Shown: piece by piece, positions 8,563-16,954 of the stretch | Layout of the letters: every line of letters begins with the position of its first letter | Numbering within the stretch: the first letter of the stretch is position 1 | From: Stenotrophomonas nitritireducens | GTDB taxonomy: Bacteria; Pseudomonadota; Gammaproteobacteria; Xanthomonadales; Xanthomonadaceae | Reading direction: 5' to 3' | Length of the DNA stretch: 64,000 nucleotides | NCBI RefSeq assembly: GCF_001700965.1 | Contig: NZ_CP016756.1 | Span: 2,346,501 to 2,410,500 of the forward strand | The notes under the pieces: generated by a model | The model's database searches: none | Seen by the model: the letters and a program-made list of their open reading frames with translations, nothing else | Told to the model about the DNA's origin: nothing | Position numbers and translations under genes: made by a program

Positions 8563-9219
8563 CTACGGCTTCCTGCGCTTGCTGCTGGTGCGCGCGGGCT
8601 TGCGGCCGGCGGCGGTGCGCGCGCTGTTGCCTTGTGATCCACCTGCGCCCAGTTGTTCCATCCACGTCAGCACGTCCACGTAGGCGATGAAGTGCTGCAG
8701 GTACTCCGGCGAGATCTCCTGCATCAGCGCCATCGCGCGGTAGGTGAGCACGCTGGAGTGCAAAGGGCCGGCATCTTCGGGCAGCGAATCCAGGCACTGC
8801 CGCAGCAGGCTGTCGATGCGGATGCGGCTCCATAGCTGCTGGAATTCATCCAACGCCGGCATCAGCGCAGACTCGTTGCTGTCTGCACTGTCGGCGGCAC
8901 CGGCGGCGGTGTTGGAGGTGGCCAATGGCAGTTGGTACTGCAATGGATCGGCCGTCAGCTGCAGCAGCAGTGACTGCAGCGGGCTTTCGGCAGCGTCTGC
9001 GGCAACGCGCTTCGGGGTTTGCACGCTTGCGAGCTGCGCATAAGCCGCGATCAGCTGCGACAGGCGCGCATCCAACTGCGCACGCGCGCTGCCGGTATAG
9101 CCTTGCGCACGTTGCGCCAGTGACGCGATCAGTTCGAAGCGTGCCGGATCGACACGATCGGCGCCGCTGTCACGCCACGCCTGCAACTGTGCCAGCGCTG
9201 CCGGATCAGCGGACGTCAT
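8563..9219 (-). CDS. DUF2894 family protein, last gene of the DUF3348-DUF802-OmpA-DUF2894 locus
   Basis: 218 residues, no signal peptide or membrane helix. The N-terminal motif LQAWRDSGADRVDPARFELIASLAQRA is the signature I associate with DUF2894. The middle is helical and the last 25 residues are strongly basic (GRKPARTSSKRRKP). Its ATG overlaps the stop of the OmpA-type gene (ATGA), so synthesis is coupled. The function is unknown. A cytoplasmic partner of the membrane complex encoded upstream is an inference from coupling and from recurrence of the same four-gene order in Xanthomonadaceae and Burkholderiales, which I recall. Confidence 0.75.
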   Translation of the reverse strand: MTSADPAALAQLQAWRDSGADRVDPARFELIASLAQRAQGYTGSARAQLDARLSQLIAAYAQLASVQTPKRVAADAAESPLQSLLLQLTADPLQYQLPLATSNTAAGAADSADSNESALMPALDEFQQLWSRIRIDSLLRQCLDSLPEDAGPLHSSVLTYRAMALMQEISPEYLQHFIAYVDVLTWMEQLGAGGSQGNSARTAAGRKPARTSSKRRKP

Positions 9220-9866
9220 TGCGCGGCATCGTCCTTGCCGTCCTGCTTGGGACGCGGAATCGGCGCGATCTCGACGCGGCGATTCTTTGCCCGGCCCGCT
9301 TCGTCATCGTTGCTGCTGACCGGTTGCTCGGCACCAAAGGCTGCGGCGAACACCGACTGCGAGGGCACGCCGTCGGCAATCAGCGTGCGGGTAACGGTGA
9401 GTGCACGTGCGGCCGACAACTCCAGGTTGTCGGCAAAGCGCCCATGGACCACGCGCACCGGCTGGTTGTCGGTGAAGCCGCTGACCATCAGGATCTCTTC
9501 GCGCGTGCCCAGGTATTCACGCAGCGGCGCGGCCAGGCTCTGCAGCAGTTCGCGGCCTTCCGGCTGCAGCTGGTCGGAGTTGAGCGCGAACAACACGCTG
9601 CCGCTGATGCCGATGCGGCCATTGATCACCGTCACCCGGCCGGCGGCCAGCGGTGCGGCCAATGCCTGTTCCAGCGTCTTGAGCTTGGCGGTCTGTTCCT
9701 GGCGCTGCTTGACCTCTTCATCCAGGCGGTTGTGCAGCAGCAGCTGGATGCCGATCACACTGGCCAGTATCAGCACGAAGGCACCGAGCAGTACCGACAT
9801 CAGGTCGCCGAACGCGGCCCATGTAGTGGCGCTGGATTCGGCGTCGAATTCGATTTCGTCGCTCAT
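9216..9866 (-). CDS. MotB/ZorB-like OmpA-domain membrane protein
   Basis: 216 residues. One membrane helix near the N-terminus (about 16-43) carries an aspartate at its start, Asp21 in WAAFGDLMSVLLGAF. This is the position of the ion-carrying Asp of MotB and close to the DLMS motif I recall for ZorB. A short coiled coil (about 45-72) is followed by an OmpA peptidoglycan-binding domain (about 88-205) with the GFTDNQPV and KNRRVEI motifs. It probably pairs with the upstream DUF802 MotA-like protein as a wall-anchored stator. There are 5 bases to the upstream gene and a 4-base overlap with the downstream gene. Confidence 0.85.
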   Translation of the reverse strand: MSDEIEFDAESSATTWAAFGDLMSVLLGAFVLILASVIGIQLLLHNRLDEEVKQRQEQTAKLKTLEQALAAPLAAGRVTVINGRIGISGSVLFALNSDQLQPEGRELLQSLAAPLREYLGTREEILMVSGFTDNQPVRVVHGRFADNLELSAARALTVTRTLIADGVPSQSVFAAAFGAEQPVSSNDDEAGRAKNRRVEIAPIPRPKQDGKDDAAQ

Positions 9867-9871
9867 CGCGC

Positions 9872-11959
9872 TCAGGCTCCGGCGTTGTCGCGGGCGACGG
9901 CCAGCTGCTGCAGTTCGCCGATGATCTGCTTCTGCGAGAGCATGCTCAGGTCCACCACTTCGCGTGCTTGGGCGACGTAGTAGGCCAGCTGCTCATCGCT
10001 GCGGGTCAGCGACTTGTCCAGCGCGCTTTCAATCAATTGCAGGCGTTCGTTCAAGGCTTCGGTGGACTGGCCAAACAGCTGCACGGCGCTGCCGAAAGCA
10101 TCGCCGAGGCTGGCCAGTTCCACCGCGCTGGCGGTGACATTGGCGGCGGCGTGGTCGAGCCTGCTGGTTTCGCCTTCGAGCTGGGTGCTGAAGCGGCTGC
10201 CGACGCGTTCGAGCAGATCGGCCGAGGTGCTGACCAGCGCGTCGATGGCGCTGCGCTGTTCGGTCGATGCATGGGTTACCGCGCCGAGCAGGGTCTCCAG
10301 CGTGGACAGCAGGTGGCTGCGTTCTTCCAGCATGGCGGTGTCGCGGACCATGCTGTCGGAGAGCTTCTGGCGCAGCTCGGCCACCACTTCGGCGGCGGCG
10401 CGCGGTGCTTCCGAGGCGCTCTGCACCAGTCGCGAGATCTCGGCGATGGTGTCGCGGGCCTGCGCCCGCTGCTGCTCGCTCATGGTCTGCGTGGTCTGCG
10501 CCAGGCTGTCGCAGATCTGCTGCTGGCGTTGCGCGACCGCTTCGCCATTGCGCTGCCAGCTGCTGTCCAGCGTGTCGACCATCGCCGACAAACGCTGCGA
10601 CCACAGCTCAAGACGCTGTTCGTCGCGCGCCGCCAGCGCGGTCTGCAACTGCTCATGCGATTGCTGCAGCGTGCCGAGCAGCGACTGTGCGTGCTGTTCG
10701 AGTGCGGACGACGCGCCCAGCAGCGCCTGCTCATTGCGCTGCGCCAGTTCTCCGTGCGCGCTGTGCTGCTGCGCCAGGGCATCGCGCCAGGCGTCGGCGG
10801 TGCGGCTGACATTGTCTTCCATGCGCGCGGCGACGCCGTCGACCAGGGCGTTGCTGCGTTGTTCGAAGTTGCTGCTGAACTGGGCCAGAGCCTGCTGCAG
10901 CTGTTCAGTCAGTGCGCTGTTGCTGCGCTGCTGTTGCTCAAGCGCGGTGTTCCAGCTGCTGCCCGCGGTTGCGGCGGCGCTTTGCACGGCGGCGTTGATG
11001 CCGTCGAGCTGCTTCTGCACGGCATTGTCGATGCTGGCGTGCAGGGCGTTGGATCTGTCTGCCAGGCCGGCCATCGTTGCATCCACCACCGGTTGCAGCG
11101 CGGCACCCACGGCATTGGCCTGCTGGCTGATACCGGCCTGCATCGCTTGCTGCAGCGACGCTGCCAGCTGCGTGTAGGCCGCTTCGGTGCGCTGGTGGAA
11201 TTCCTGCTGGCTGGCCTGCAGGCGTTCGTTGTTGGCCTGGTGCTGCTGTTCCAGGCTGCCCATCATGGCCTGCAGGCGCTCGACCAGGGTCGGCATCAGC
11301 GCGTTCTGTTCCTGCAGCAGGCGGAAGGTTTCACCGCGCTGGAAGCGCTGCGAATGCACGCGCAGTTGGCTGGCGATGCCGGCATCCAGTTCCTGCACGG
11401 TCTGCGCGCGCTCGCGGCGCAGCAGGGCCGACAACAGGCCCAGCGCGGCGGAGCTGGCCACGCCGGCGATCGAGGTGCCGAAGGCGAAGCCCAGGCCCTT
11501 GACCGGCGCTGCCAGCGAGCTGCGGATGGCGTCCAGGTCGGTGGCGCTTTCCAGCGCCAGGCCGGTGCCGCGCAGGGTCGCCATCATGCCGAGCAGGGTG
11601 CCGAGCATGCCCAACAGCACCAGCAGGCCGACCAGATAGGGGGTGAGCGCAGGTGCGGGCAGGCCGACCCGTTCGCCCTGTACACGCAGCCGCACCGGAT
11701 TGCGCAGGCCCGCCGGCAGGCGGCCAAGCCAGCCATCAAGGTTGTCCGCCGCCTCGCCGATCGACGGCAGGGCCTGCTGCAGGCCGGCAGTGGCCTGGCG
11801 GTAGCGGAACAGTTCGGCCGCACCGGCCAGATAGCAGGCGGCGATGACCGCGGCGATGACCGCGGCAAGCGGATGGGTGCCGGCATAGCCCACGCCGATC
11901 CAGCACACGGCCAGCAGGCCGACAAGGAAGACAACGACAGCAACGAGGTTTCTGGACAT
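9872..11959 (-). CDS. DUF802 protein: MotA/TolQ/ZorA-like membrane protein with a very long coiled-coil tail
   Basis: 695 residues. Membrane helices lie at about 4-24, 30-50, 107-128 and 155-180. The third contains LGMLGTLLGMMATL, like the conserved GLLGT-x-GM helix of MotA/ExbB/TolQ, and the fourth (GFAFGTSIAGVASSAALGLL) matches the last channel helix of that family. Residues 181-695 are a Gln/Ala-rich, heptad-like cytoplasmic tail, which would include the DUF802 repeats. Such an architecture (channel plus huge tail, next to a one-helix OmpA protein) is known from ZorA/ZorB. The start at 11959 gives MSRNLV directly before helix 1; the frame is open upstream without meaning. Confidence 0.8.
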   Translation of the reverse strand: MSRNLVAVVVFLVGLLAVCWIGVGYAGTHPLAAVIAAVIAACYLAGAAELFRYRQATAGLQQALPSIGEAADNLDGWLGRLPAGLRNPVRLRVQGERVGLPAPALTPYLVGLLVLLGMLGTLLGMMATLRGTGLALESATDLDAIRSSLAAPVKGLGFAFGTSIAGVASSAALGLLSALLRRERAQTVQELDAGIASQLRVHSQRFQRGETFRLLQEQNALMPTLVERLQAMMGSLEQQHQANNERLQASQQEFHQRTEAAYTQLAASLQQAMQAGISQQANAVGAALQPVVDATMAGLADRSNALHASIDNAVQKQLDGINAAVQSAAATAGSSWNTALEQQQRSNSALTEQLQQALAQFSSNFEQRSNALVDGVAARMEDNVSRTADAWRDALAQQHSAHGELAQRNEQALLGASSALEQHAQSLLGTLQQSHEQLQTALAARDEQRLELWSQRLSAMVDTLDSSWQRNGEAVAQRQQQICDSLAQTTQTMSEQQRAQARDTIAEISRLVQSASEAPRAAAEVVAELRQKLSDSMVRDTAMLEERSHLLSTLETLLGAVTHASTEQRSAIDALVSTSADLLERVGSRFSTQLEGETSRLDHAAANVTASAVELASLGDAFGSAVQLFGQSTEALNERLQLIESALDKSLTRSDEQLAYYVAQAREVVDLSMLSQKQIIGELQQLAVARDNAGA

Positions 11960-11969
11960 GAGGTACGGA

Positions 11970-12686
11970 TTACCGGGTGCGTAGCGCTGCGAGCAGGCCA
12001 TTGATGGGGTGGAAGCGGACATCCAGTTCGGCCAGCAGCGCGATGCGCAGGTCTTGCCGGAACGTGGCCAGCCAAGGGCCGGTGGGTGCCGCCGGGGGTT
12101 CCGATGCCGGGGCATCGACGGGGTCGTGCGCGGCTGTGTCATACAGCCGTTGGTAGTGCAGGCCGAGCAGCACCGGCACATGGGAGAGCAGGGTGTGTTC
12201 GCGCGGGCTGAGGGTGGCTTCCATCACCGCGTCGACTTCGGCCAGGCGCGCCTTGGCGGCGGATTGGCGGGCCAGCATGTCACGCAGACGGCCGCGCAGG
12301 CGGCCGCTGGCAGTCTGCATGGCGCGCTGCTGGTTCAGGTAGTGCTGGCGGTACGGGGCGAAGCCGGGCGGGAGCTCGGCGTCGGCAGGCGCGGCGTTGC
12401 GCGGCGGGGCGAGCTCGATGTCGGCCTGGATGGCGTCAATCAGCTTGGCATGCACCCGCGCGCATTCAGCATCCTGCGCATCGTCGTATTCGGGGCCCGG
12501 CTCGGGCGCCGGCGGCGGGTTGTCCAGCGCCTTGGACAGGGTGATGGCGCGGTTCCAGTCGAACCACTGCGCCAGCCGCTCCGGCACCGCAGGCGCCGCA
12601 GGGGAGGTTCCCTCCTCATTGAAACGGGCCAGCAGGCGAATGAACGCCGGGCCCAGAACGGCCGCCCGTTGGGATGCTTTCGCCAT
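11970..12686 (-). CDS. DUF3348 family protein, first gene of the locus
   Basis: 238 residues, soluble. The N-terminus LGPAFIRLLARF followed by PERLAQWFDWNRAITLSKALD is what I recognise as DUF3348. The middle is acidic and the C-terminal half is helical (REHTLLSHVPVLLGLHYQRLY). It is the promoter-proximal gene, with 10 bases to the DUF802 gene. Its role is unknown. As the leading soluble component of a stator-like operon it could be a regulator or a scaffold binding the long tail. The 87-bp gap before the next gene is GC-rich, with no obvious site. Confidence 0.75.
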   Translation of the reverse strand: MAKASQRAAVLGPAFIRLLARFNEEGTSPAAPAVPERLAQWFDWNRAITLSKALDNPPPAPEPGPEYDDAQDAECARVHAKLIDAIQADIELAPPRNAAPADAELPPGFAPYRQHYLNQQRAMQTASGRLRGRLRDMLARQSAAKARLAEVDAVMEATLSPREHTLLSHVPVLLGLHYQRLYDTAAHDPVDAPASEPPAAPTGPWLATFRQDLRIALLAELDVRFHPINGLLAALRTR

Positions 12687-12773
12687 GGTCCTGACTAAAA
12701 ATTGGCCATTTTACATGTTGCTGCAAACCGCGCCGGGGGCCCGGCATTCAGGGCCGGGGCCGGGCGGCAGGGC

Positions 12774-13046
12774 TCAGCGCGCATGGCGCTTGAGCAGTTC
12801 CAGCAGCAGCTCGGCCTCTGCGGCGCGCTTGGCCGGGTCCGGTTCGGCCACCACATGCTCGCTGAGATGGCCGGCCATCACCTCCAGCATCAGCCCGTGC
12901 ATCGCGCCCTTGGCGGCGGCGATCTGCACCAGCACAGCATCGCAGTCGTCGCCGCTTTGCAGCGCCTGTTCCAGCGCTGCCACCTGCCCGGCGATGCGCC
13001 GCACCCGGGTCAGCAGCTTCTTCTTGTCACGTTGGATGTGTGCCAT
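12774..13046 (-). CDS. dmeR: CsoR/RcnR-family metal-sensing repressor (DmeR-like)
   Basis: 90 residues, the usual size. The start MAHIQRDKKKLLTRVRRIAGQ provides the N-terminal amine and His3 used by RcnR for Ni/Co. Cys42 (SGDDCDAV) and the downstream histidines (GAMHGLM, GHLSEH) complete the expected ligand set. An ATG at 13067 would add seven residues; I prefer 13046 because the N-terminal His position is then conserved. It is divergent from a CDF exporter, and the shared 65-bp region holds a perfect palindrome. It is therefore the likely Co/Ni-responsive repressor of the exporter. Confidence 0.88.
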   Translation of the reverse strand: MAHIQRDKKKLLTRVRRIAGQVAALEQALQSGDDCDAVLVQIAAAKGAMHGLMLEVMAGHLSEHVVAEPDPAKRAAEAELLLELLKRHAR

Positions 13047-13057
13047 GGCTGGCATCA

Positions 13058-13076
13058 TATACCCCATGGGGGTATA
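13058..13076. promoter_or_regulatory. Palindromic operator of the DmeR/DmeF pair
   Basis: TATACCCC-ATG-GGGGTATA is a perfect 8-bp inverted repeat with a G/C tract flanked by AT, the form typical of RcnR/FrmR/DmeR operators. It sits between the two divergent starts. Confidence 0.8.
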
Positions 13077-13111
13077 GAATCACGCCGCCCATCCTGCCAT
13101 CCAGAGCTCCC

Positions 13112-14092
13112 ATGCAACTCGACGCACTTGCCGATTCCCGCCGCCACGGCCACGCCTTCAGCGACGGCAATCCGCTGGCGGAAAAGAACACCCGTCGCGC
13201 GATGGTGCTGACCCTGGTGATGATGATGGTGGAGATTGCCGGCGGCTGGTGGTTCAACTCGATGGCAGTGCTGGCCGATGGCTGGCATATGAGCTCGCAT
13301 GCCTTGGCGTTGGGCTTGGCGGCGTTTGCCTATGCCTGTGCGCGGCGCTATCGCGACGACCCGCGCTTTGCCTTCGGCACCTGGAAGATCGAGATATTGG
13401 CCGGTTTCACCAGCGCCATCCTGTTGCTTGGCGTGGCGGCGATCATGGCGTTCGAGTCGATCCTGCGCGTGTTCAAGCCCAGCCCGATCCACTATGAGCA
13501 GGCCATCGCGATCGCTGTCATCGGGCTGGCGGTGAACCTGCTGTGTGCGTGGTGGCTGCGTGATCAGCATGATCACCATCACCATCACCATCACGGACAT
13601 GAGCATGGGCATCAGCACGGACAGCATGACCATGCGCATGGCGATCACCACCATCATCATCACGATCTGAACCAGCGCTCGGCCTACCTGCACGTGCTGG
13701 CGGATGCAGCGACCTCGGTGCTAGCGATCATCGCCCTGCTCGGCGGCCTGTATTTCGGTGCGTCGTGGCTGGACCCGCTGATGGGCATCGTTGGCGCGGT
13801 GCTGGTTTCGGTCTGGGCCTGCGGCCTGATCCGCCAGACCAGCGGCGTGTTGCTGGATGCGCAGATGGACGCGCCGGTGGTGGCCGAAATCCGCGAAGCG
13901 GTGGAGCAGGGTGAGGTGCCGGCACGGATCAGCGACCTGCACGTCTGGCAGGTTGGGCGTGGCCGCTATGCCTGTGCGATGGAAGTGGTGACCGCGTCGG
14001 CGGTGGCGCCGGACGTATTCCACCGCGCCTTGGCCATCCACGAAGAAATCGTGCATGTGACGGTAGAAGTGCGCAGCGCAGCATCGCTGTAG
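13112..14092 (+). CDS. dmeF: Cation diffusion facilitator with a histidine-rich loop (DmeF-like Co/Ni exporter)
   Basis: 326 residues, six predicted helices. Helix II holds MMVEIAGGWWFNSMAVLADGWHM, where the D and H of ADGWHM belong to the CDF metal site. Helix V has the matching HVLADAATSV. Between helices IV and V (about residues 151-186) lies a loop of nearly 20 histidines mixed with Asp/Gly, a metal buffer typical of DmeF/CzcD. A cytoplasmic domain follows (ISDLHVWQVGRGRYA). It removes Co/Ni/Zn ions from the cytosol. The stop codon TAG is also the TAG of a downstream SMAG repeat. Confidence 0.92.
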   Translation: MQLDALADSRRHGHAFSDGNPLAEKNTRRAMVLTLVMMMVEIAGGWWFNSMAVLADGWHMSSHALALGLAAFAYACARRYRDDPRFAFGTWKIEILAGFTSAILLLGVAAIMAFESILRVFKPSPIHYEQAIAIAVIGLAVNLLCAWWLRDQHDHHHHHHHGHEHGHQHGQHDHAHGDHHHHHHDLNQRSAYLHVLADAATSVLAIIALLGGLYFGASWLDPLMGIVGAVLVSVWACGLIRQTSGVLLDAQMDAPVVAEIREAVEQGEVPARISDLHVWQVGRGRYACAMEVVTASAVAPDVFHRALAIHEEIVHVTVEVRSAASL

Positions 14093-14282
14093 TGCCGAGC
14101 CATGCTCGGCAAGGGCTCCACCCGTAACCCATCAGTCATTGTGGGAGCGGCGTCAGCCGCGAAGCCGATAGACCACCAGATCGTGGATATGTCGGTGTTC
14201 CAGCATTGCCAGCTTCGCGGCTGATGCCGCTCCTACGACGGGTATATCGGTAGAGCCCCTGCCGAGCATGGCTCGGCACTAC
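14089..14282. repeat. Nested SMAG and REP inverted repeats
   Basis: GTAGTGCCGAGCCATGCTCG at 14089 and its inverse at 14256-14282 form the outer arms. A REP dimer (14140-14165 and 14212-14236) lies inside. The whole 200-bp gap can thus fold as one long hairpin between dmeF and the convergent response-regulator gene. Confidence 0.85.
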
Positions 14283-14303
14283 CGGTTGCGCATTGGCCGA
14301 TTG

Positions 14304-14939
14304 CTAGATCACCCGCAGGGTGATCGCCTTCAACACCGCGCGGGTGCGATCGCGGGTGTCGAGCTTGTCGAGGATCGCCGAGACATAGTTCTTCACCGTG
14401 CCTTCGGCCAGGAACAGGCTGCCGGCGATCTCGCGGTTGCTGTAGCCGCCGGCCATCAGCCGCAGCACCGCCACTTCCTTCTGGCTGAACAGCTCTTTGG
14501 GCGCGTCGTCGGCGTGGTAGCGATAGCGCTGGCGTACCGCATCGGTGCTTACCGGCTGCAGCAGGGTCTGGCCGGCGATGGCGCGCGTGATGGCCTCATG
14601 CAGGTCTTCGGGTGCGGCGTCCTTCAGCAGGAAGCCCTGCGCACCGGCTTCGGTGGCGCGCAGCAGTAGGTTGCTTTCGTCGAAGGTGGTCAGGAACACG
14701 CAGGGCGTCGGGTCGCCTCTGGCGCGCAGCGTCTTCAAGGCCTGGATCCCATCCATGCCCGGCATGCGGATATCCGACAGGATCAGTTGTACCGGCTGCT
14801 GCGCCAGTTGCTCTAGCAGCGCTTCTCCGTTGTCAGCTTCAAACACGATGCTGATGCCCAGCTGCTGCAACAGGGCGCGCAGGCCGGCGCGGATCAGCGC
14901 CTGGTCGTCGACCAGGGCAATGCGGGGAGCGTCGTTCAT
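14304..14939 (-). CDS. NarL/DesR-family response regulator
   Basis: 211 residues. The receiver (1-120) has DD at 11-12, phospho-acceptor Asp56 (LILSDIRMPGMDG) and Lys in FLLKDA. The C-terminal LuxR-type helix-turn-helix (about 147-205) reads FSQKEVAVLRLMAGGYSNREIAGSLFLAEGTVKNYVS. It overlaps the kinase stop by ATGA, so the pair is cotranslated. DesR-type regulators answer membrane fluidity or cell-envelope stress; the target here is unknown but could be the divergent membrane protein at 16210. Confidence 0.92.
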   Translation of the reverse strand: MNDAPRIALVDDQALIRAGLRALLQQLGISIVFEADNGEALLEQLAQQPVQLILSDIRMPGMDGIQALKTLRARGDPTPCVFLTTFDESNLLLRATEAGAQGFLLKDAAPEDLHEAITRAIAGQTLLQPVSTDAVRQRYRYHADDAPKELFSQKEVAVLRLMAGGYSNREIAGSLFLAEGTVKNYVSAILDKLDTRDRTRAVLKAITLRVI

Positions 14940-16042
14940 GCCGGCAATTCCACACGAATCTGCAGGGCGCCGGAAGCGGCGCGCTGCAAGTGCAAGCTGC
15001 CGCCTTGCTCGTCAACCCGCTCGCGCATGCCGGTCAGGCCGGTGCCGGCGCGCGGTTCGCCACGCAGCTGGCCGTCATCTTCCATGGCCAGCAGCAGGCG
15101 CCCGTCGCGCTGTTGCAACACAACCCGCAGCACCTTGGCGTCGCTGTGGCGGGCGCTGTTGGTGAGCGCCTCCTGCACACAACGCAGCACGGTTTCGGCC
15201 TTGGCGGTGTCGTTGAGCTGCACGTCCTCATCCAGCTGCAATTGCAGGCGCGGGCGTGGCAACGGCGCGGCAAGCGCGTGCAGCGCGGTATCCATGTCGA
15301 GTTGGCCGCTGTCGCGCAGGCAATGCACCACCGCGCGGATATCGCCGAGCAGCTGGGCCGACAGCTGCTCGCATTGGGCCAACTCGGGTGCAGCACCCGC
15401 CTGCCCGGCAAGCGCGCGCAGATGCAGGCGTAGCGCGGTGAGTTTGTGCCCGGCGACATCGTGCAGTTCGCGTGACAGCCGCAGCCGTTCCATATCGCGC
15501 GAGCGCTCCGCGAGCAGGGCGCGGGTGGCCAGCAGGTCGGCGTTCACCAGCGCCAGCCGGCCGCGGGCCTTTTCCGAGCTGCCCGCGTAATGCGTGGTGA
15601 GCATGGCGAAGGCCTGGAAACCGGCGAAGATCAATACCACTGCGGCAGGGTGGCTGTGCACGTCGCGCAGTACCAGGTACATGCCCACATTCACCAACAG
15701 CATCACCACCAAGGCGGTGCGCAACGGCCAGCTCATCGCCACCTGCGCGGCCAGCATTACCAGCAATGCGGGTGCGACGCCGCTGCGGTGGGCCAGGCGG
15801 ATGACCACCAACGCTGCCAGCGCTTCGATCACCAGCATCACGCTGCGCTGTGGGGCGGGCCGCTCGTAGCTGGCCGCCAGCAGGAATGCGAACAGGAACA
15901 GCAGTGCACTGCCCCAACGCAGGGCGGTCTGCGCGCCTGCGTCATAGGGCAGGGTGGCAACCACCGCCACCCAGGTGAGCAGGCCGGCGAGATTGAGTGG
16001 ATGCAGCAGCCTGTGCCAACGCGAGCGGTGAGTAATTTGCAT
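14936..16042 (-). CDS. DesK-type sensor histidine kinase
   Basis: 368 residues. About five or six membrane helices (about 18-150) with very short loops form the sensor, as in DesK. The HisKA_3 box carries His194 in LSRELHDVAGHKL. The ATPase domain has QEALTNSARHSDA and the GTGLTGMRERV G-box. Lacking a periplasmic domain, it probably senses a signal within the membrane. ATG at 16042 is chosen because it starts just before the first amphipathic segment; longer starts run into non-hydrophobic upstream sequence. Confidence 0.9.
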   Translation of the reverse strand: MQITHRSRWHRLLHPLNLAGLLTWVAVVATLPYDAGAQTALRWGSALLFLFAFLLAASYERPAPQRSVMLVIEALAALVVIRLAHRSGVAPALLVMLAAQVAMSWPLRTALVVMLLVNVGMYLVLRDVHSHPAAVVLIFAGFQAFAMLTTHYAGSSEKARGRLALVNADLLATRALLAERSRDMERLRLSRELHDVAGHKLTALRLHLRALAGQAGAAPELAQCEQLSAQLLGDIRAVVHCLRDSGQLDMDTALHALAAPLPRPRLQLQLDEDVQLNDTAKAETVLRCVQEALTNSARHSDAKVLRVVLQQRDGRLLLAMEDDGQLRGEPRAGTGLTGMRERVDEQGGSLHLQRAASGALQIRVELPA

Positions 16043-16209
16043 GCCCGCATGCTGCTGGGCGCAGACGCCAGCGGCAAGGGGCAGACGACAGAAAGTGACT
16101 TCCGGCAGGGTCGATCGGTGACTGGCGCGACTGCCGTGGGCGCAGTGGCTCACGCACGCTGTACACAGGCCATCGCATTCCGCCGGCCGCCACTGAAGAG
16201 ACCACCGTC

Positions 16210-16929
16210 ATGCCCGGATATTCCCTGATCGTCGCGCTGCATGTGCTGGCCGGGGTGGTAGCGCTGATCAGTTTCTGGTCGGCGGCGCTGATGAAGAAGG
16301 GCTCGCCGCGGCATCGTGCGGTGGGCAAGGTCTACCTGGTGGCGATGGCCAGCATTGTGGCCAGCTCGGTGCCGATCACGGTCCAGTTCGCCTTCTTCCG
16401 CCAGCAGCCGTTGACGGCCCTGTTCCTGGCCTACCTGATGGCGATCACCGGCAATGCCACCTGGTTGGCCTGGCGTGCGGTCACCGACAAGCGCGACTGG
16501 AAGAAGCTGGTGTCGCGACCGGGTTGGCATCTGGCGTTGTGGCCGATGGTGGTACTGGCGCTGGCCGTGGTGGCCACCGGCGTACAGCATCGGCAGGTGT
16601 TGTTCTTCGGTTTCTCGGCGATTGGCTTGTGGGCCGGTTGGCGCATGCTGAAGTTTGCCCGGCGTGGCCCGGCGCGGCCGGACTGGGCCTTCCGCCAGCA
16701 CTACCAGTCGATGCTGGGTGCCGGTATCGCCACTCATGTGGCTTTCCTGGGCATCGGCATGCGCCCGGTGTGGCAGTGGCTGCTCAGCCACACCACCGTG
16801 CCGGCGCTGCTGATCGAGTTGTTCCCGTGGGCGGCGCCGCTGGTGGTGGCGCTGATTGCCGCGGCTTGGTTGAACCGCAAATACGGTGGCCGGCGGGTGG
16901 CCAAGGTGGCTCCGGTCAAGGCTCAGTGA
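16210..16929 (+). CDS. Multi-pass membrane protein (DUF2306-like)
   Basis: 239 residues with about six or seven hydrophobic helices. The N-terminal pattern LHVLAGVVALISFWSAAL then KKGSPRHRAVGKVYLVAM resembles DUF2306 proteins, in which His residues flank the first helices. The function is unknown. It is divergent from the DesK/DesR-like pair (167 bp apart) and followed by a strong terminator, so it may be the pair's target. The family call is tentative. Confidence 0.6.
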   Translation: MPGYSLIVALHVLAGVVALISFWSAALMKKGSPRHRAVGKVYLVAMASIVASSVPITVQFAFFRQQPLTALFLAYLMAITGNATWLAWRAVTDKRDWKKLVSRPGWHLALWPMVVLALAVVATGVQHRQVLFFGFSAIGLWAGWRMLKFARRGPARPDWAFRQHYQSMLGAGIATHVAFLGIGMRPVWQWLLSHTTVPALLIELFPWAAPLVVALIAAAWLNRKYGGRRVAKVAPVKAQ

Positions 16930-16954
16930 ATTGCAGGTGTGGTGTTTGAGAGCC

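Noticed and set aside
9968..12004. 678-codon open frame on the + strand opposite the DUF802 gene
   Set aside because: Its product is a Gln/Arg/His/Leu-rich mirror of the coiled-coil gene. The minus strand gives a coherent membrane protein with family motifs; long antisense frames are expected at this GC content.
8563..12686. Assignment as a canonical Zorya defence system
   Set aside because: The ZorA/ZorB-like pair is present but no ZorC, ZorD (helicase-nuclease) or ZorE gene lies nearby, and the flanks are ordinary chromosomal genes. A stator-like system is as far as the sequence supports.
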